Below, one piece after another: positions 6,283 through 13,642 of a DNA stretch of 14,545 bases. The DNA comes from Rhodospirillaceae bacterium (GTDB taxonomy: Bacteria; Pseudomonadota; Alphaproteobacteria; MPNO01; UBA2964), in NCBI GenBank assembly GCA_018660305.1, contig JABJKO010000236.1, forward strand, positions 1-14,545. The letters run 5' to 3'. The number at the start of each line of letters is the position of its first letter. Positions within the stretch are counted from its first letter, which is position 1. The translations under genes were made by a program, and so were the position numbers. The notes beneath the pieces are model-generated. The model made no database searches, was not told the origin of the DNA, and worked only from the letters and a program-made list of their open reading frames with translations.

Positions 6283-7710
6283 ATGTCGAACGATCAACCA
6301 GGCGCCTGTCCCCTTACCGATGAAATCTGCGCCTTTGTCGCCAATACGCCGCTGGATGCCATCCCCCCCCAGGCGCAGGAGCGTGGCCGGGTGCATCTCC
6401 TCGATACGCTGGGACTGGCGCTATCGGGCAGCAACGATCCCGCCACCCGAATTGTAAGGCGGCAGGCAGAACGCCTGAGCACCAGCGGCACGGCATCAAT
6501 TCTGGGGACGTCCCTCAAGACCGCCCCTTCGCTGGCCGCGCTGGTTAACGGGACGTCCATGCATGTGGATAATTTCGACGATACCAGCCCGCAGCCGAGC
6601 CCTGACCGCAATGGCGGCATCCATGCGTCGGCGGGCACCCTGCCGGCGGCGCTGGCCATCGCCGAAGACAGGTCGCTGTCGGGGCGCGCCCTGGTCGAAG
6701 CTTTTCACATGGGTATGGAAGTCGCCTGCAAGCTGAACCACGCCATCGATCAGCGACACTATGCCGGTGGGTTCCACACCACCGGCACGCTGGGCATTTT
6801 CGGCGCCACGGCGGCCGCGGCAAGGCTTCTCGGGCTTGATGTTGCGGGTATCGGGCATGCATTGGCCATCGCCACGGCGCGGGCCGGCGGCCTGCGGGCG
6901 AATTTCGGGTCCATGACCGAACAGGCCCATGCCGGTTTTGCCGCCGAGGGAGGTGTCGTCGCGGCCGAACTCGCGGCGGACGGGCTGACCGGCGGACCCA
7001 ACATCATCGAGGGTAAATTCGGGCTTTTCGAGGCAGCCGGTGGCGGTTATCTACCCGACGCCATCCATAATCGTCTGGGCGCCCCCTGGGCGATCACCGA
7101 CCCCGGCGCCTGGATCAAGCCCTATCCCAGCGGATCACTGACCCATCCGGCCATGACCCTGCTGACCGATCTGATGGCGAAACACGGATTTACCGCGAAG
7201 ACTGTGCAGAGCGTACGCGTGACCACCAACCCGCGCCTCGCCAGCACGCTCATCCATAACCGGCCAAATGACGCAAAACAGGCGCGCTTCAGTATGCCGT
7301 TCTGTCTGGCGGTGCTGCTGGTGGAAGGCCGCGCGGGATTGCCCGAATTTACCGATACGGTGGTCAACAGACCGGATATCAAGGATATGATCGGGCGCAT
7401 TACCTACGATACCTATGACACGGTTGAACCCGGCTACAGCAACGTGACCAGCTTCATCGAAGTCACCACGACCGACGGGACCCGCCATAACGGCCGGGCC
7501 GACTTCGCCCGCGGTAGTACGGAAGCGCCCATGTCCTATGAGGATGTGGCCGAAAAATTCGAGGGCTGCGCCGCCGCCGTGGATTGGCCGGCCGACAAGG
7601 TCCGGGAGATCATAGATCTCGTCGCCCGGCTGGAAAAATTAAAGGACCTCTCGGAATTGACCGGGGCACTGGTCACGAACGGTCATGACCTAACAATCCG
7701 TCCAGCATAG
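6283..7710 (+). CDS. MmgE/PrpD family protein (2-methylcitrate dehydratase-like)
   Basis: A 475-residue cytoplasmic enzyme of the family containing 2-methylcitrate dehydratase, cis-aconitate decarboxylase and iminodisuccinate epimerase; members dehydrate, decarboxylate or epimerise small di- and tricarboxylic acids. Family marks are HVDNFDDT (94-101), HASAGTLPAALA (114-125), GGFHTTGTLGIFGA (162-175), KPYPSGSLTHPA (279-290) and ARFSMPFCLAVLL (334-346). ATG at 6283 is preferred over an in-frame TTG three codons earlier; the ribosome site is poor (TTGGA). It stands alone rather than in a prpBCD operon, so a methylcitrate role is not supported and the substrate is open. Its last 28 bases overlap the 3' end of the convergent acyltransferase gene. 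Length is normal for the family. Confidence 0.9.
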   Translation: MSNDQPGACPLTDEICAFVANTPLDAIPPQAQERGRVHLLDTLGLALSGSNDPATRIVRRQAERLSTSGTASILGTSLKTAPSLAALVNGTSMHVDNFDDTSPQPSPDRNGGIHASAGTLPAALAIAEDRSLSGRALVEAFHMGMEVACKLNHAIDQRHYAGGFHTTGTLGIFGATAAAARLLGLDVAGIGHALAIATARAGGLRANFGSMTEQAHAGFAAEGGVVAAELAADGLTGGPNIIEGKFGLFEAAGGGYLPDAIHNRLGAPWAITDPGAWIKPYPSGSLTHPAMTLLTDLMAKHGFTAKTVQSVRVTTNPRLASTLIHNRPNDAKQARFSMPFCLAVLLVEGRAGLPEFTDTVVNRPDIKDMIGRITYDTYDTVEPGYSNVTSFIEVTTTDGTRHNGRADFARGSTEAPMSYEDVAEKFEGCAAAVDWPADKVREIIDLVARLEKLKDLSELTGALVTNGHDLTIRPA

Positions 7711-8879
7711 TTGGGATAGGCGCGAAAGAGTCTTCTCGCCCATCTTTGCCATCTGATTGGTAGAATATGGAAAGCGGCCTTGATCCACGCCCGATCCACC
7801 CATTTGGCCACTGCCAGGCCATGCCAGTTGGCGATTGTGGACCCGCGTATACTTGCCGGAATCATAAAATCCGTCACACCCATTTCATCATTTGCCCAGA
7901 TACCTTTATATCCGGTGTCGCCCGGCATGAAGTCAAACGAGGCTACGTGGTTGTCTATGCACCACGTTATAAATTCTTCCAGCCACAATCTGGCCGGCGA
8001 ATAGGTCTGCCAGGCCAAATCATAGGTAAACATGTAAAAGGTGAAGGCGCCCCGATACAAGAACCCGAAGCCGGCGGCAACCGTGACATCTCCCACCGAT
8101 AAATTGCCCATCAAAAGTGCGCCGTCGGAACTGCGCGCGGTCATCACTGTGTCGCGGACGAAAGCACGGTGTTCCGCCGACCCGAAGGAGACTGGCTTTA
8201 ACCCCTTTTCAGCAAGCCAAGCCATCTTGTGATGAAAGATCCAGTCGATGTTTTTTTCAATCTCGTCCGTCGAGTCCAGGATATTGAACTGCACCGGCGC
8301 ACCATTTGCCGCAATTCGGCGCCATTGCCGTCGCTGATCGCTCAGCAATTTCTTTGGCAGGGTCACTGCATAGTCGTTCCACGAAGAAAATCCACCGAGG
8401 CGAATGGCGGCTGAACCGGTTTCTGATTTCCAGCAGCGCTGCTCTTCCGCGCCCAATAGCCGAGCCAGAGGAGATGTCGATGGTACGTCCTGAAACAGAA
8501 AAATATCCACGTTCTTGATATTTTTAACGAACGCCCACGCCTCTTGAACCCAGCAATCTGCCGCGGTGCACTCCTCCACCAGCAAACCCCGGTATTCCAA
8601 TTTGTCCGACGCCAGCAGGCGGACCTGCCAATCGTCTATTATCAACGGCCAAATAAGGACCACGCGCCCCTCTCGCCGGCCGACGACGATGTGAAGCTTG
8701 CAGCCATTTCCGGAAGCTACATTGTCCCAGGCCGCCCTCAGCCAGTCGAACGACTGGCAATAGCTGGGCGACACCGCACGGGTAAAGAGGTCGCGCCAGT
8801 CCTTCTCCAACGCCAAAAAGGCGCTTGGGCTTTCCGCGATGTCGAACGCCAGGGCGTTAGTCGGTACAGGATGGACCAC
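7683..8879 (-). CDS. CelD/BioF2-like GNAT-fold acyltransferase
   Basis: A 398-residue protein of the COG5653 (CelD/BcsL) type, GNAT-fold acyltransferases often linked to polysaccharide or envelope modification. Evidence is the order of family features: an N-terminal LEKDWRDLFTRA and SFDWLRAAW region, SDQRRQWRRIAANG in the middle (like the RRNLRRQ segment of relatives), and the C-terminal core with FTFYMFTYDLAWQTYSPARLWLEEFITW followed by FDFMPGDTGYKGIWAN. The tail is basic and aromatic. The start is GTG at 8879, after which the protein begins MVHPVPTN; the ribosome site is weak, so the start is less certain. It is divergent from the GNAT-like gene at 9055 across 175 bases, suggesting a shared control region. 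No signal peptide. Acceptor and acyl donor unknown. Confidence 0.82.
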   Translation of the reverse strand: MVHPVPTNALAFDIAESPSAFLALEKDWRDLFTRAVSPSYCQSFDWLRAAWDNVASGNGCKLHIVVGRREGRVVLIWPLIIDDWQVRLLASDKLEYRGLLVEECTAADCWVQEAWAFVKNIKNVDIFLFQDVPSTSPLARLLGAEEQRCWKSETGSAAIRLGGFSSWNDYAVTLPKKLLSDQRRQWRRIAANGAPVQFNILDSTDEIEKNIDWIFHHKMAWLAEKGLKPVSFGSAEHRAFVRDTVMTARSSDGALLMGNLSVGDVTVAAGFGFLYRGAFTFYMFTYDLAWQTYSPARLWLEEFITWCIDNHVASFDFMPGDTGYKGIWANDEMGVTDFMIPASIRGSTIANWHGLAVAKWVDRAWIKAAFHILPIRWQRWARRLFRAYPNYAGRIVRS

Positions 8880-9054
8880 TAGGCAAAACCGTTAACAAAC
8901 TAGGCGGAGAATCTGTCTATTGTGCGTTGATGAGCAGAGGGACCGGGCCGACTCCGCTAAAGACTTTGCCGCGCAATCCTTACCATACGCCTAAGAGGCT
9001 GAACCCGACGACCACCGTCAACAGAAGAGGCAATAGTACCGGAGCCACGATGTC

Positions 9055-9753
9055 ATGAAGCTGAGCGCTGTCCTCCACCAGGTGACCCGGATGTCGGTAT
9101 GTGAATTTGCCGAAAAATCACTTGTCAGATTATTGGCGCAGTTCGTCTACGTGGATGCCTTGAAATGCATGGTCCTGACTACCGAAACGGTGAACAGAGA
9201 CCTTCTCACGCTCCCCCCCGGCTACGAGGAATGCTTCTTGAGGGAACAGGAGTGTCTACAATTCCTCGAGACCGCCGACACCGATATGAAAAAACATCTG
9301 GTCCGTCAGATATTCGCAAAGGGCGATGCCTGTCATGCACTTCTGAAGGACGGTGACCTTGCCAGCTATGGTTGGTACACGAACGCCACCAGCACGTTGC
9401 CAAGCCTCGCCATACTCAGCTTCGATCGGCCGTACGTTTACATGTATCAAGGCTATACCGCCGTTGCACATCGCGGCCAAAGCCTGCACGGAATTGGTAT
9501 GGCGCGGGCCCTGCTAGCCTATAGCGAGCGTGGGCACCGGGGGATCGTCTCCGTCGTCGATGCCAGAAATTACGAATCGCTGCGGTCGATCCATCGGCTC
9601 GGTTACAAAATATTCGGCCGTATCTACATCATTAGGTGGCGCGAAAAATACCTCGTATGGAAATCGAACGGATGCCGGAAATATAAATTCGACGTGCATA
9701 TCCCTAACCGGCCTCAAAAAGATGGCAGTGACTTTTCGCCACGATACTTTTGA
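9055..9753 (+). CDS. GNAT-like acetyltransferase
   Basis: A 232-residue protein whose C-terminal half has the GNAT pattern: a strand and turn YVYMYQGYTAVAHRGQSLHGIGMARALL (about 127-154), where RGQSLHGIG stands at the acetyl-CoA pyrophosphate loop, then a beta strand IVSVVDARNYESLRSIHRLGYKIFGRI (164-190), with the asparagine and GY-K of motif B. The N-terminal 90 residues are not recognised. GGAG (9041-9044) precedes ATG 9055 by ten bases. An overlapping two-codon frame (ATG TCA TGA, 9050-9058) uses the same ribosome site with tighter spacing. The gene is divergent from the CelD-like acyltransferase gene, so the two may modify the same product; that is inference. No targeting signal is clear. 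Confidence 0.75.
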   Translation: MKLSAVLHQVTRMSVCEFAEKSLVRLLAQFVYVDALKCMVLTTETVNRDLLTLPPGYEECFLREQECLQFLETADTDMKKHLVRQIFAKGDACHALLKDGDLASYGWYTNATSTLPSLAILSFDRPYVYMYQGYTAVAHRGQSLHGIGMARALLAYSERGHRGIVSVVDARNYESLRSIHRLGYKIFGRIYIIRWREKYLVWKSNGCRKYKFDVHIPNRPQKDGSDFSPRYF

Positions 9754-9830
9754 CCATCGAACCGTCTCTAGCGGTGGCGTGCGGCACGCGATCTGATAGA
9801 ATTCTCCCATCGCAATAATCCACAAACTAA

Positions 9831-9852
9831 CCCGGATACAGGACGATCCGGG
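9831..9852. repeat. 7-bp inverted repeat in the leader of the dehydrogenase gene
   Basis: CCCGGAT (9831-9837) and ATCCGGG (9846-9852) flank an eight-base loop, six bases before the ribosome site GGGAG (9859-9863) of the dehydrogenase gene. No T-run follows. It may tune translation start, serve as a binding site for a regulator, or mark the 3' end of the preceding gene. A second small dyad (GCGTGC / GCACGC, 9777-9789) lies upstream. Confidence 0.45.
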
Positions 9853-9872
9853 ATGTATGGGAGATTGGTTAA

Positions 9873-10988
9873 ATGAGCGATCCTAAAATCTTTATTTTCG
9901 CGGAACCCGACGGTGCCGCGGAATGCAATGAGAAGCTGGCAAAATATGGCTGCGATCTGACCATTGGCGAAGCGGACTGGCACACGCCGCAGGGTAACAA
10001 TGAAGAAGAGATGATCGATTTCGCCAAGGAATCCGATGCGTTGCTCGGCACTTCGATCCGATCGAGCCCGATCACACGAAAAATCATGGAAGCCAATCCC
10101 GATCTCCGGATCGTCGCCAAATGCACGGTGGGCACCGACGATATTGACGTGGAGGCCGCCACCGAGCTTGGCATTCTGGTCACCCATGGCCCGACCGAAT
10201 CCAACTGCTACGGTGTCGCGGAAGGCACGGTGGCCTTCATCCTCTCATCGGTCAAAAAACTGGGCCAGCGCGACGCCCAGGTCAAGTCCGGCAAGTGGCG
10301 CGACCCCAACCTCATGGGGAGCTATCTCGGCCGTCGTACCACCGACGATTACCCGGGAATTACGCTAGGCATCATCGGTCTGGGTCGTATCGGTGCGCGG
10401 GTCGCGCAGCTGTTTGCCCCGTGGCGCATGCGGATCATTGCCTGCGATCCCTATATCAGCGACGAGCGTTTCATCCTGAAGGGCGTCGAAAAGGTGGACA
10501 TGGATACGCTCCTGGCGGAGTCCGACGTGGTCACCATGCATTGCACCAATAACAAGGAAACCACCAACCTCATGAATGCCGAACGTTTCGCCAAGATGAA
10601 ACCGACGGCCATTTTCGTAAACACCTCACGGGGCGCCAATGTGGATGAAAATGCCCTGGCCGATGCGCTCAAAAACGACGTGATCGCCTATGCCGCCATT
10701 GACGCCTTCAAGGACGAGCCCCTGCTGGCGGACTCACCGCTACGCGATGTGCCCGACAAGATCACCATGTCGCCCCATATGGTGTCATCCAACCAGGCCA
10801 GTGGCCTCGGGCCGGGCTATAAGTGGGCAACCGATGCGGTACTGCAGGCGCTGGGCGGCCAGGTGCCCAACAATGTGTTTAATCCGGAGGTGATCGATCG
10901 CTGGAAGGAACGGTTCGAGGGCCGTTCGGTGCTGACGGTGAACGAGCCGCCACCCGATCACCCGGGTTATGGACCGCCAAATCCGTAA
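9873..10988 (+). CDS. D-2-hydroxyacid dehydrogenase (NAD-dependent)
   Basis: A 371-residue cytoplasmic oxidoreductase of the D-isomer-specific 2-hydroxyacid dehydrogenase family, which interconverts 2-oxoacids and D-2-hydroxyacids. The Rossmann loop is GLGRIG (169-174), with D192 at the end of the next strand, pointing to NAD rather than NADP. The catalytic residues are all visible: R253 (NTSRGANVDE), E282 (AFKDEPL) and H302 (SPHMVSSNQ). An upstream GTDDIDVEAATELGI segment (87-101) is also typical. ATG 9873 has GGGAG nine bases before it. The C-terminal tail (about 340-371), rich in proline, is longer than in minimal members. It is alone on its transcript and ends in a good intrinsic terminator. 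It could be phosphoglycerate, glycerate or another oxoacid enzyme; sequence alone does not decide. Confidence 0.92.
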   Translation: MSDPKIFIFAEPDGAAECNEKLAKYGCDLTIGEADWHTPQGNNEEEMIDFAKESDALLGTSIRSSPITRKIMEANPDLRIVAKCTVGTDDIDVEAATELGILVTHGPTESNCYGVAEGTVAFILSSVKKLGQRDAQVKSGKWRDPNLMGSYLGRRTTDDYPGITLGIIGLGRIGARVAQLFAPWRMRIIACDPYISDERFILKGVEKVDMDTLLAESDVVTMHCTNNKETTNLMNAERFAKMKPTAIFVNTSRGANVDENALADALKNDVIAYAAIDAFKDEPLLADSPLRDVPDKITMSPHMVSSNQASGLGPGYKWATDAVLQALGGQVPNNVFNPEVIDRWKERFEGRSVLTVNEPPPDHPGYGPPNP

Positions 10989-11005
10989 AAATTTAAGCGA
11001 TAACA

Positions 11006-11037
11006 GAAGAGCGGATTACGATCCGCCCTTCTTTTTT
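11006..11037 (+). terminator. intrinsic terminator of the dehydrogenase gene
   Basis: Left arm 11006-11016 and right arm 11021-11031 form an 11-bp stem with one A/C mismatch around the loop TACG (an RNA UACG tetraloop), followed by six Ts (11032-11037). It lies 18 bases after the dehydrogenase stop and overlaps the last codons of the convergent small membrane-protein gene. The same hairpin could help end that transcript, though on the minus strand no immediate T-run follows. Confidence 0.88.
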
Positions 11038-11279
11038 CGTTTTGCCAGATTGATCAGGTAGAAGACCAGCCAGATGGGCAGCACAACGACGGCGCCGAGC
11101 AGGACGTATTTGATGGCCCAGCGCAGGAACCGCAGAACGAGTTCGTAAATCTCCACCACCGTAGTGCCGAGGCTGGTGAGCAGATTACGCGGATCAACGT
11201 CAAAAAAGGCGAGGGCAAACCCGACCAACAGCGACAGGATCGCAAGCTTAACGATGGTTGAAACCACATTATTTTTCAT
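11016..11279 (-). CDS. small membrane protein, DUF6460-like
   Basis: An 87-residue protein with two predicted membrane segments, about 6-25 (VSTIVKLAILSLLVGFALAF) and 57-77 (KYVLLGAVVVLPIWLVFYLI), and a positively charged end (AKRKKKGGS) likely in the cytoplasm. The FDVDPRNLLTSLG turn after the first helix and the LLGAVVVLPIWL second helix recall the alphaproteobacterial DUF6460 family; function unknown. ATG 11279 is preceded by GAGG. It follows the YqaE/Pmp3-type gene by 47 bases on the same strand and is probably co-transcribed with it. The stop codon lies inside the terminator hairpin at 11006-11031. Confidence 0.7.
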   Translation of the reverse strand: MKNNVVSTIVKLAILSLLVGFALAFFDVDPRNLLTSLGTTVVEIYELVLRFLRWAIKYVLLGAVVVLPIWLVFYLINLAKRKKKGGS

Positions 11280-11326
11280 GCAACGCCTCGGTGAACGCCT
11301 GGATCGGGGTCAAAGTCTGCTCAGGA

Positions 11327-11515
11327 TCAGTTCTGAGTCTCGGCGATTTTCTTGTCGGTGTTGTACTGGCTCAGCGCATACACAGCCCAGATTGCCGCCG
11401 GAATCCAGCCGATCACCGTAATCTGCAAGATGATGCAAATGATACCCTGAACCGGTTTGCCGATGAAAAAGAACGACAACCAAGGAAGAAGTAGCGCAAT
11501 TAAAAGACGCAGCAT
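11327..11515 (-). CDS. YqaE/Pmp3 family membrane protein (UPF0057)
   Basis: A 62-residue protein that is almost wholly two membrane helices: MLRLLIALLLPWLSFFFIGK and a second one, about 23-52, running from GIICIILQITVIGWIPAAIW to AVYAL. The pattern of a Leu-rich first helix, a P, a GKPVQ-type turn and GWIPAAIWAVYAL is characteristic of Pmp3/YqaE proteins, small inner-membrane proteins tied to salt and membrane-potential stress. The start at 11515 is chosen because AGGAGAGG (11521-11528 on the minus strand) stands just upstream; an earlier ATG at 11644 would add 43 residues with no family match. A sigma-70-like promoter and a GC-rich leader hairpin lie upstream. Stress induction is known for relatives, not shown here. 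Confidence 0.88.
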   Translation of the reverse strand: MLRLLIALLLPWLSFFFIGKPVQGIICIILQITVIGWIPAAIWAVYALSQYNTDKKIAETQN

Positions 11516-11544
11516 CCCAACCTCTCCTACGTTTTCTTTGTCTC

Positions 11545-11562
11545 CCCACCCTCCCGGGTGGG
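11545..11562. repeat. GC-rich hairpin in the leader of the YqaE-type gene
   Basis: CCCACCC (11545-11551) pairs with GGGTGGG (11556-11562) around four bases. It lies between the promoter (11576-11604) and the ribosome site (11521-11528) of the leftward gene, so it would be near the 5' end of that mRNA. No T-run follows in either direction, so it is not an intrinsic terminator. A role in mRNA stability or translation is inference. Confidence 0.55.
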
Positions 11563-11575
11563 ATTCCCGTAAAGC

Positions 11576-11604
11576 GTTATAGGCGACTATTTTTTGCCTG
11601 TCAT
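11576..11604 (-). promoter_or_regulatory. sigma-70-type promoter for the YqaE-type gene
   Basis: On the minus strand ATGACA (11604-11599) and TATAAC (11581-11576) are separated by exactly 17 bases, each one base off consensus. The start of transcription would fall near 11569, giving a leader of about 55 bases before the ATG at 11515. This is the best promoter match I found in the window. Confidence 0.6.
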
Positions 11605-11671
11605 CCGTTGCCGGGGCGGGGGTTGGAAGCGACACCTTGCACAACGCCGAAACTGCTTGTAGTCAAAGCGC

Positions 11672-12385
11672 ATGACCGTACCAACCCGAGCGCTTGTTCT
11701 GTTTTCCGGCGGCCAGGACAGCACCACCTGTCTGGCCTGGGCCCTCGACCGGTTCGACACGGTGGAGACCGTCGGATTCGATTACGGACAGCGCCACCGC
11801 GTGGAGCTTCATTGCCGGCAGTGGATACGGGATGCCCTGCAGGCGGATTTCCCCGCCTGGGGTGCCCGGCTCGGCGACGACCATATGCTCCAAATTCCGG
11901 TTGTTGGTGAGATCAGCGATACGGCGCTTACCCGCGAGACGGAAATTTCCCTCGCCGAAAACGGCCTGCCCAACACTTTCGTGCCGGGGCGCAATCTGCT
12001 GTTCCTGACGCTGGCCGCCGCCCTCGCCTATCGGCGCGGCATCCGGCATCTCATCGGCGGCATGGGAGAAGCCGACTATTCCGGCTATCCCGACTGCCGG
12101 GACGACGCGATCAAGGCCATGCAGGTGGCACTCAATGTGGGGATGGGCAGCGACTTCGTCCTCCACACACCATTGATGTGGCACGACAAGGCGACGGTCT
12201 GGGCACTCACCAGACAATTGGGAGACGAGCCGCTCGTGGACTTAATCCTGGAGCAGACGCATAGTTGCTATCTCGGCGATCGTGACAAACGCCACGAATG
12301 GGGCTATGGCTGCGGCGCCTGTCCGGCATGCGAATTACGCGCCCGGGGGTATACAGATTTCATGGCATCATTGGTAAAGGAATGA
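11672..12385 (+). CDS. queC: 7-cyano-7-deazaguanine synthase QueC
   Basis: A 237-residue cytoplasmic enzyme that converts 7-carboxy-7-deazaguanine to preQ0 with ATP and ammonia, a step on the way to queuosine in tRNA. The ATP pyrophosphatase loop is SGGQDS (12-17) in [25 protein letters not shown] (36-46), [10 protein letters not shown] (103-112) and [16 protein letters not shown] (128-143) are QueC hallmarks. The zinc site is complete: C199, C214, C217 and C220 (CYLGDR and GCGACPAC). ATG 11672 gives the normal family length; the ribosome site is weak. The stop overlaps the start of the next gene by four bases (ATGA), linking the two. I looked for a preQ1 riboswitch in the leader and did not see one. 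Confidence 0.96.
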   Translation: MTVPTRALVLFSGGQDSTTCLAWALDRFDTVETVGFDYGQRHRVELHCRQWIRDALQADFPAWGARLGDDHMLQIPVVGEISDTALTRETEISLAENGLPNTFVPGRNLLFLTLAAALAYRRGIRHLIGGMGEADYSGYPDCRDDAIKAMQVALNVGMGSDFVLHTPLMWHDKATVWALTRQLGDEPLVDLILEQTHSCYLGDRDKRHEWGYGCGACPACELRARGYTDFMASLVKE

Positions 12386-12951
12386 CCACTCAAACAGATA
12401 ATCAGGCCCGCTTTGAAGGCTATGTATTCCTCACCGGCTTCGCGCTGTGCATCCCGGCGGCAAACTGGCTGATTGGCAATGCCGGAACGACTTGCGTACC
12501 GAACGGACCGTGTCTGATCCCGGTCGCCCCCGGCCTGATGGCACCGAGCGGGGTGTTGATGATTGGCCTCGCGCTGGTACTGCGCGATCTGGTGCAGCGG
12601 CGTCTCGGAATCCGCTGGACAATCGCCGCTATTCTCGCCGGTGCTGCTCTATCGGCGGGACTTGCACCGCCAGCGCTGGTCATCGCCTCGGGCACGGCCT
12701 TCCTGCTATCGGAGCTGGCCGATTGCGCGGTTTATACACCGCTGCAACGCCGCCGGCTGGTGCTGGCCGTGTTTGCCAGCGGCCTGGTGGGGCTGGTGGT
12801 CGACAGTATCGTCTTTCTCTATCTCGCCTTCGGCAGTCTCGACTTTTTGGCCGGCCAGATCGTCGGCAAGTCGTGGATGATCGTCCTTGCGCTACCCATC
12901 ATCGCCTGGCTGCGCAATCGCGACCAAAGACTCGGCATAGAACCGGTTTAA
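12382..12951 (+). CDS. VUT family (YhhQ-like) putative queuosine precursor transporter
   Basis: A 189-residue inner-membrane protein with about five to six hydrophobic segments. Family features include [17 protein letters not shown] (about 56-72), the helix [26 protein letters not shown] (98-123) and [18 protein letters not shown] followed by IVGKSWM. Relatives such as E. coli YhhQ import queuosine precursors (preQ0/preQ1). The start ATG at 12382 overlaps the queC stop as ATGA, so translation is probably coupled and the pair would combine making and salvaging deazaguanines. An earlier open start lies inside queC and is not supported. The stop is one base from the convergent cupin gene's stop. 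It is somewhat shorter than the E. coli relative. Confidence 0.82.
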   Translation: MTTQTDNQARFEGYVFLTGFALCIPAANWLIGNAGTTCVPNGPCLIPVAPGLMAPSGVLMIGLALVLRDLVQRRLGIRWTIAAILAGAALSAGLAPPALVIASGTAFLLSELADCAVYTPLQRRRLVLAVFASGLVGLVVDSIVFLYLAFGSLDFLAGQIVGKSWMIVLALPIIAWLRNRDQRLGIEPV

Positions 12952-12952
12952 G

Positions 12953-13486
12953 CTATTTGACTTCCTTCAGATGGGCGTCCCGGCGCTCATAAAGCTTATC
13001 GTCGGCATAGCCCATGGTCTCCGGCTGACCGCGGCCCAGCATGACCTGGAACCAGACCGGCTCAAGGCTGTTATTGTCGTAGCCGTGGATCACACCGGGC
13101 GGGCAGCAGACGCATTCCCATGGCCCGAGTGTCGTGGTCCGCCGGTTACCGTCTTCATCTTCGACAAACACTTCGAGCAGGCCCTTGAGCACAAAGAAAG
13201 TTTCTTCGATTTCGTGGGTATGAGGGGCATTACCCTGGCCAGGCTCCACATACATAATACTGAGCGTATGGGCGCGTGCGGGAATACAGTTGGGATCCTC
13301 GTGCTTACCGGAACCGCCGGCGCCGATAAAGCGATGCTGGGCCCGTTTGAAGCCCTCGATCTTGGCATCTTCGAAGGCTTCCCAGTCGGGGACCTTGTCA
13401 CGAAACCGTCCCACATAGGTGTCCATGATTTCGTCGAGGCTGGCATTTTCCAACTCCGGGGGTCTCGGGTGACGGGCGACGCTCAT
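12953..13486 (-). CDS. single-domain cupin protein
   Basis: A 177-residue cytoplasmic protein with one cupin barrel. Motif 1 is GQGNAPHTHEIEETFFVLKG (84-102), giving ligands H89, H91 and E95; motif 2 is GPWECVCCPPGVIHGYDN (121-138), giving H134. All four usual metal ligands are present, so a metal-dependent enzyme (dioxygenase, isomerase or the like) is possible, though sugar- or ligand-binding roles also occur in this superfamily. The N-terminal 70 residues are an extension with no known motif. ATG 13486 is well supported by AGGAGG (13494-13499) seven bases upstream. A TATAAT on the same strand lies at 13534-13529. The substrate cannot be told from sequence. Confidence 0.87.
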   Translation of the reverse strand: MSVARHPRPPELENASLDEIMDTYVGRFRDKVPDWEAFEDAKIEGFKRAQHRFIGAGGSGKHEDPNCIPARAHTLSIMYVEPGQGNAPHTHEIEETFFVLKGLLEVFVEDEDGNRRTTTLGPWECVCCPPGVIHGYDNNSLEPVWFQVMLGRGQPETMGYADDKLYERRDAHLKEVK

Positions 13487-13528
13487 GACACTTCCTCCTG
13501 CGTTTCGGACAATTTGCCGACCTGACAG

Positions 13529-13534
13529 ATTATA
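13529..13534 (-). promoter_or_regulatory. possible -10 element of the cupin gene
   Basis: A perfect TATAAT on the minus strand, 43 bases before the cupin ATG, would give a leader of about 35 bases with a strong ribosome site. The -35 region at the right distance is poor (AATGCA at 17 bases), so a helper regulator or a different sigma factor may be needed. Match seen; activity inferred. Confidence 0.4.
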
Positions 13535-13642
13535 GTTCCGAAAGGCGACATTGCATTAAGGCAGACGGAAGCATGGGACGGCGCAGCCGTCAATGCGGCG
13601 TGCCTCCGCAGGCAACCGCTGGCAATTTAGCTGGACACTGTG

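Noticed and set aside
11327..11644. Longer 105-residue start for the YqaE/Pmp3-type protein
   Set aside because: The extra 43 residues match nothing in the family, lie upstream of the predicted promoter's start site, and the ribosome site AGGAGAGG points to 11515.
11583..11671. Possible preQ1 riboswitch before queC
   Set aside because: The leader is GC-rich without the C-rich loop and A-rich tail of preQ1 class I, and I could not fold a class II pseudoknot by eye.
12971..13525. 184-residue plus-strand frame opposite the cupin gene
   Set aside because: It is the mirror of a gene with complete cupin motifs and a strong ribosome site; it has no recognisable features of its own.
13577..13613. 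Two small dyads (GACGGC/GCCGTC and TGCGG/CCGCA) after the kinase stop, as a terminator
   Set aside because: Stems are short and no T-run follows in the direction of kinase transcription; nothing else is seen in 13487-13642 apart from the cupin promoter region.
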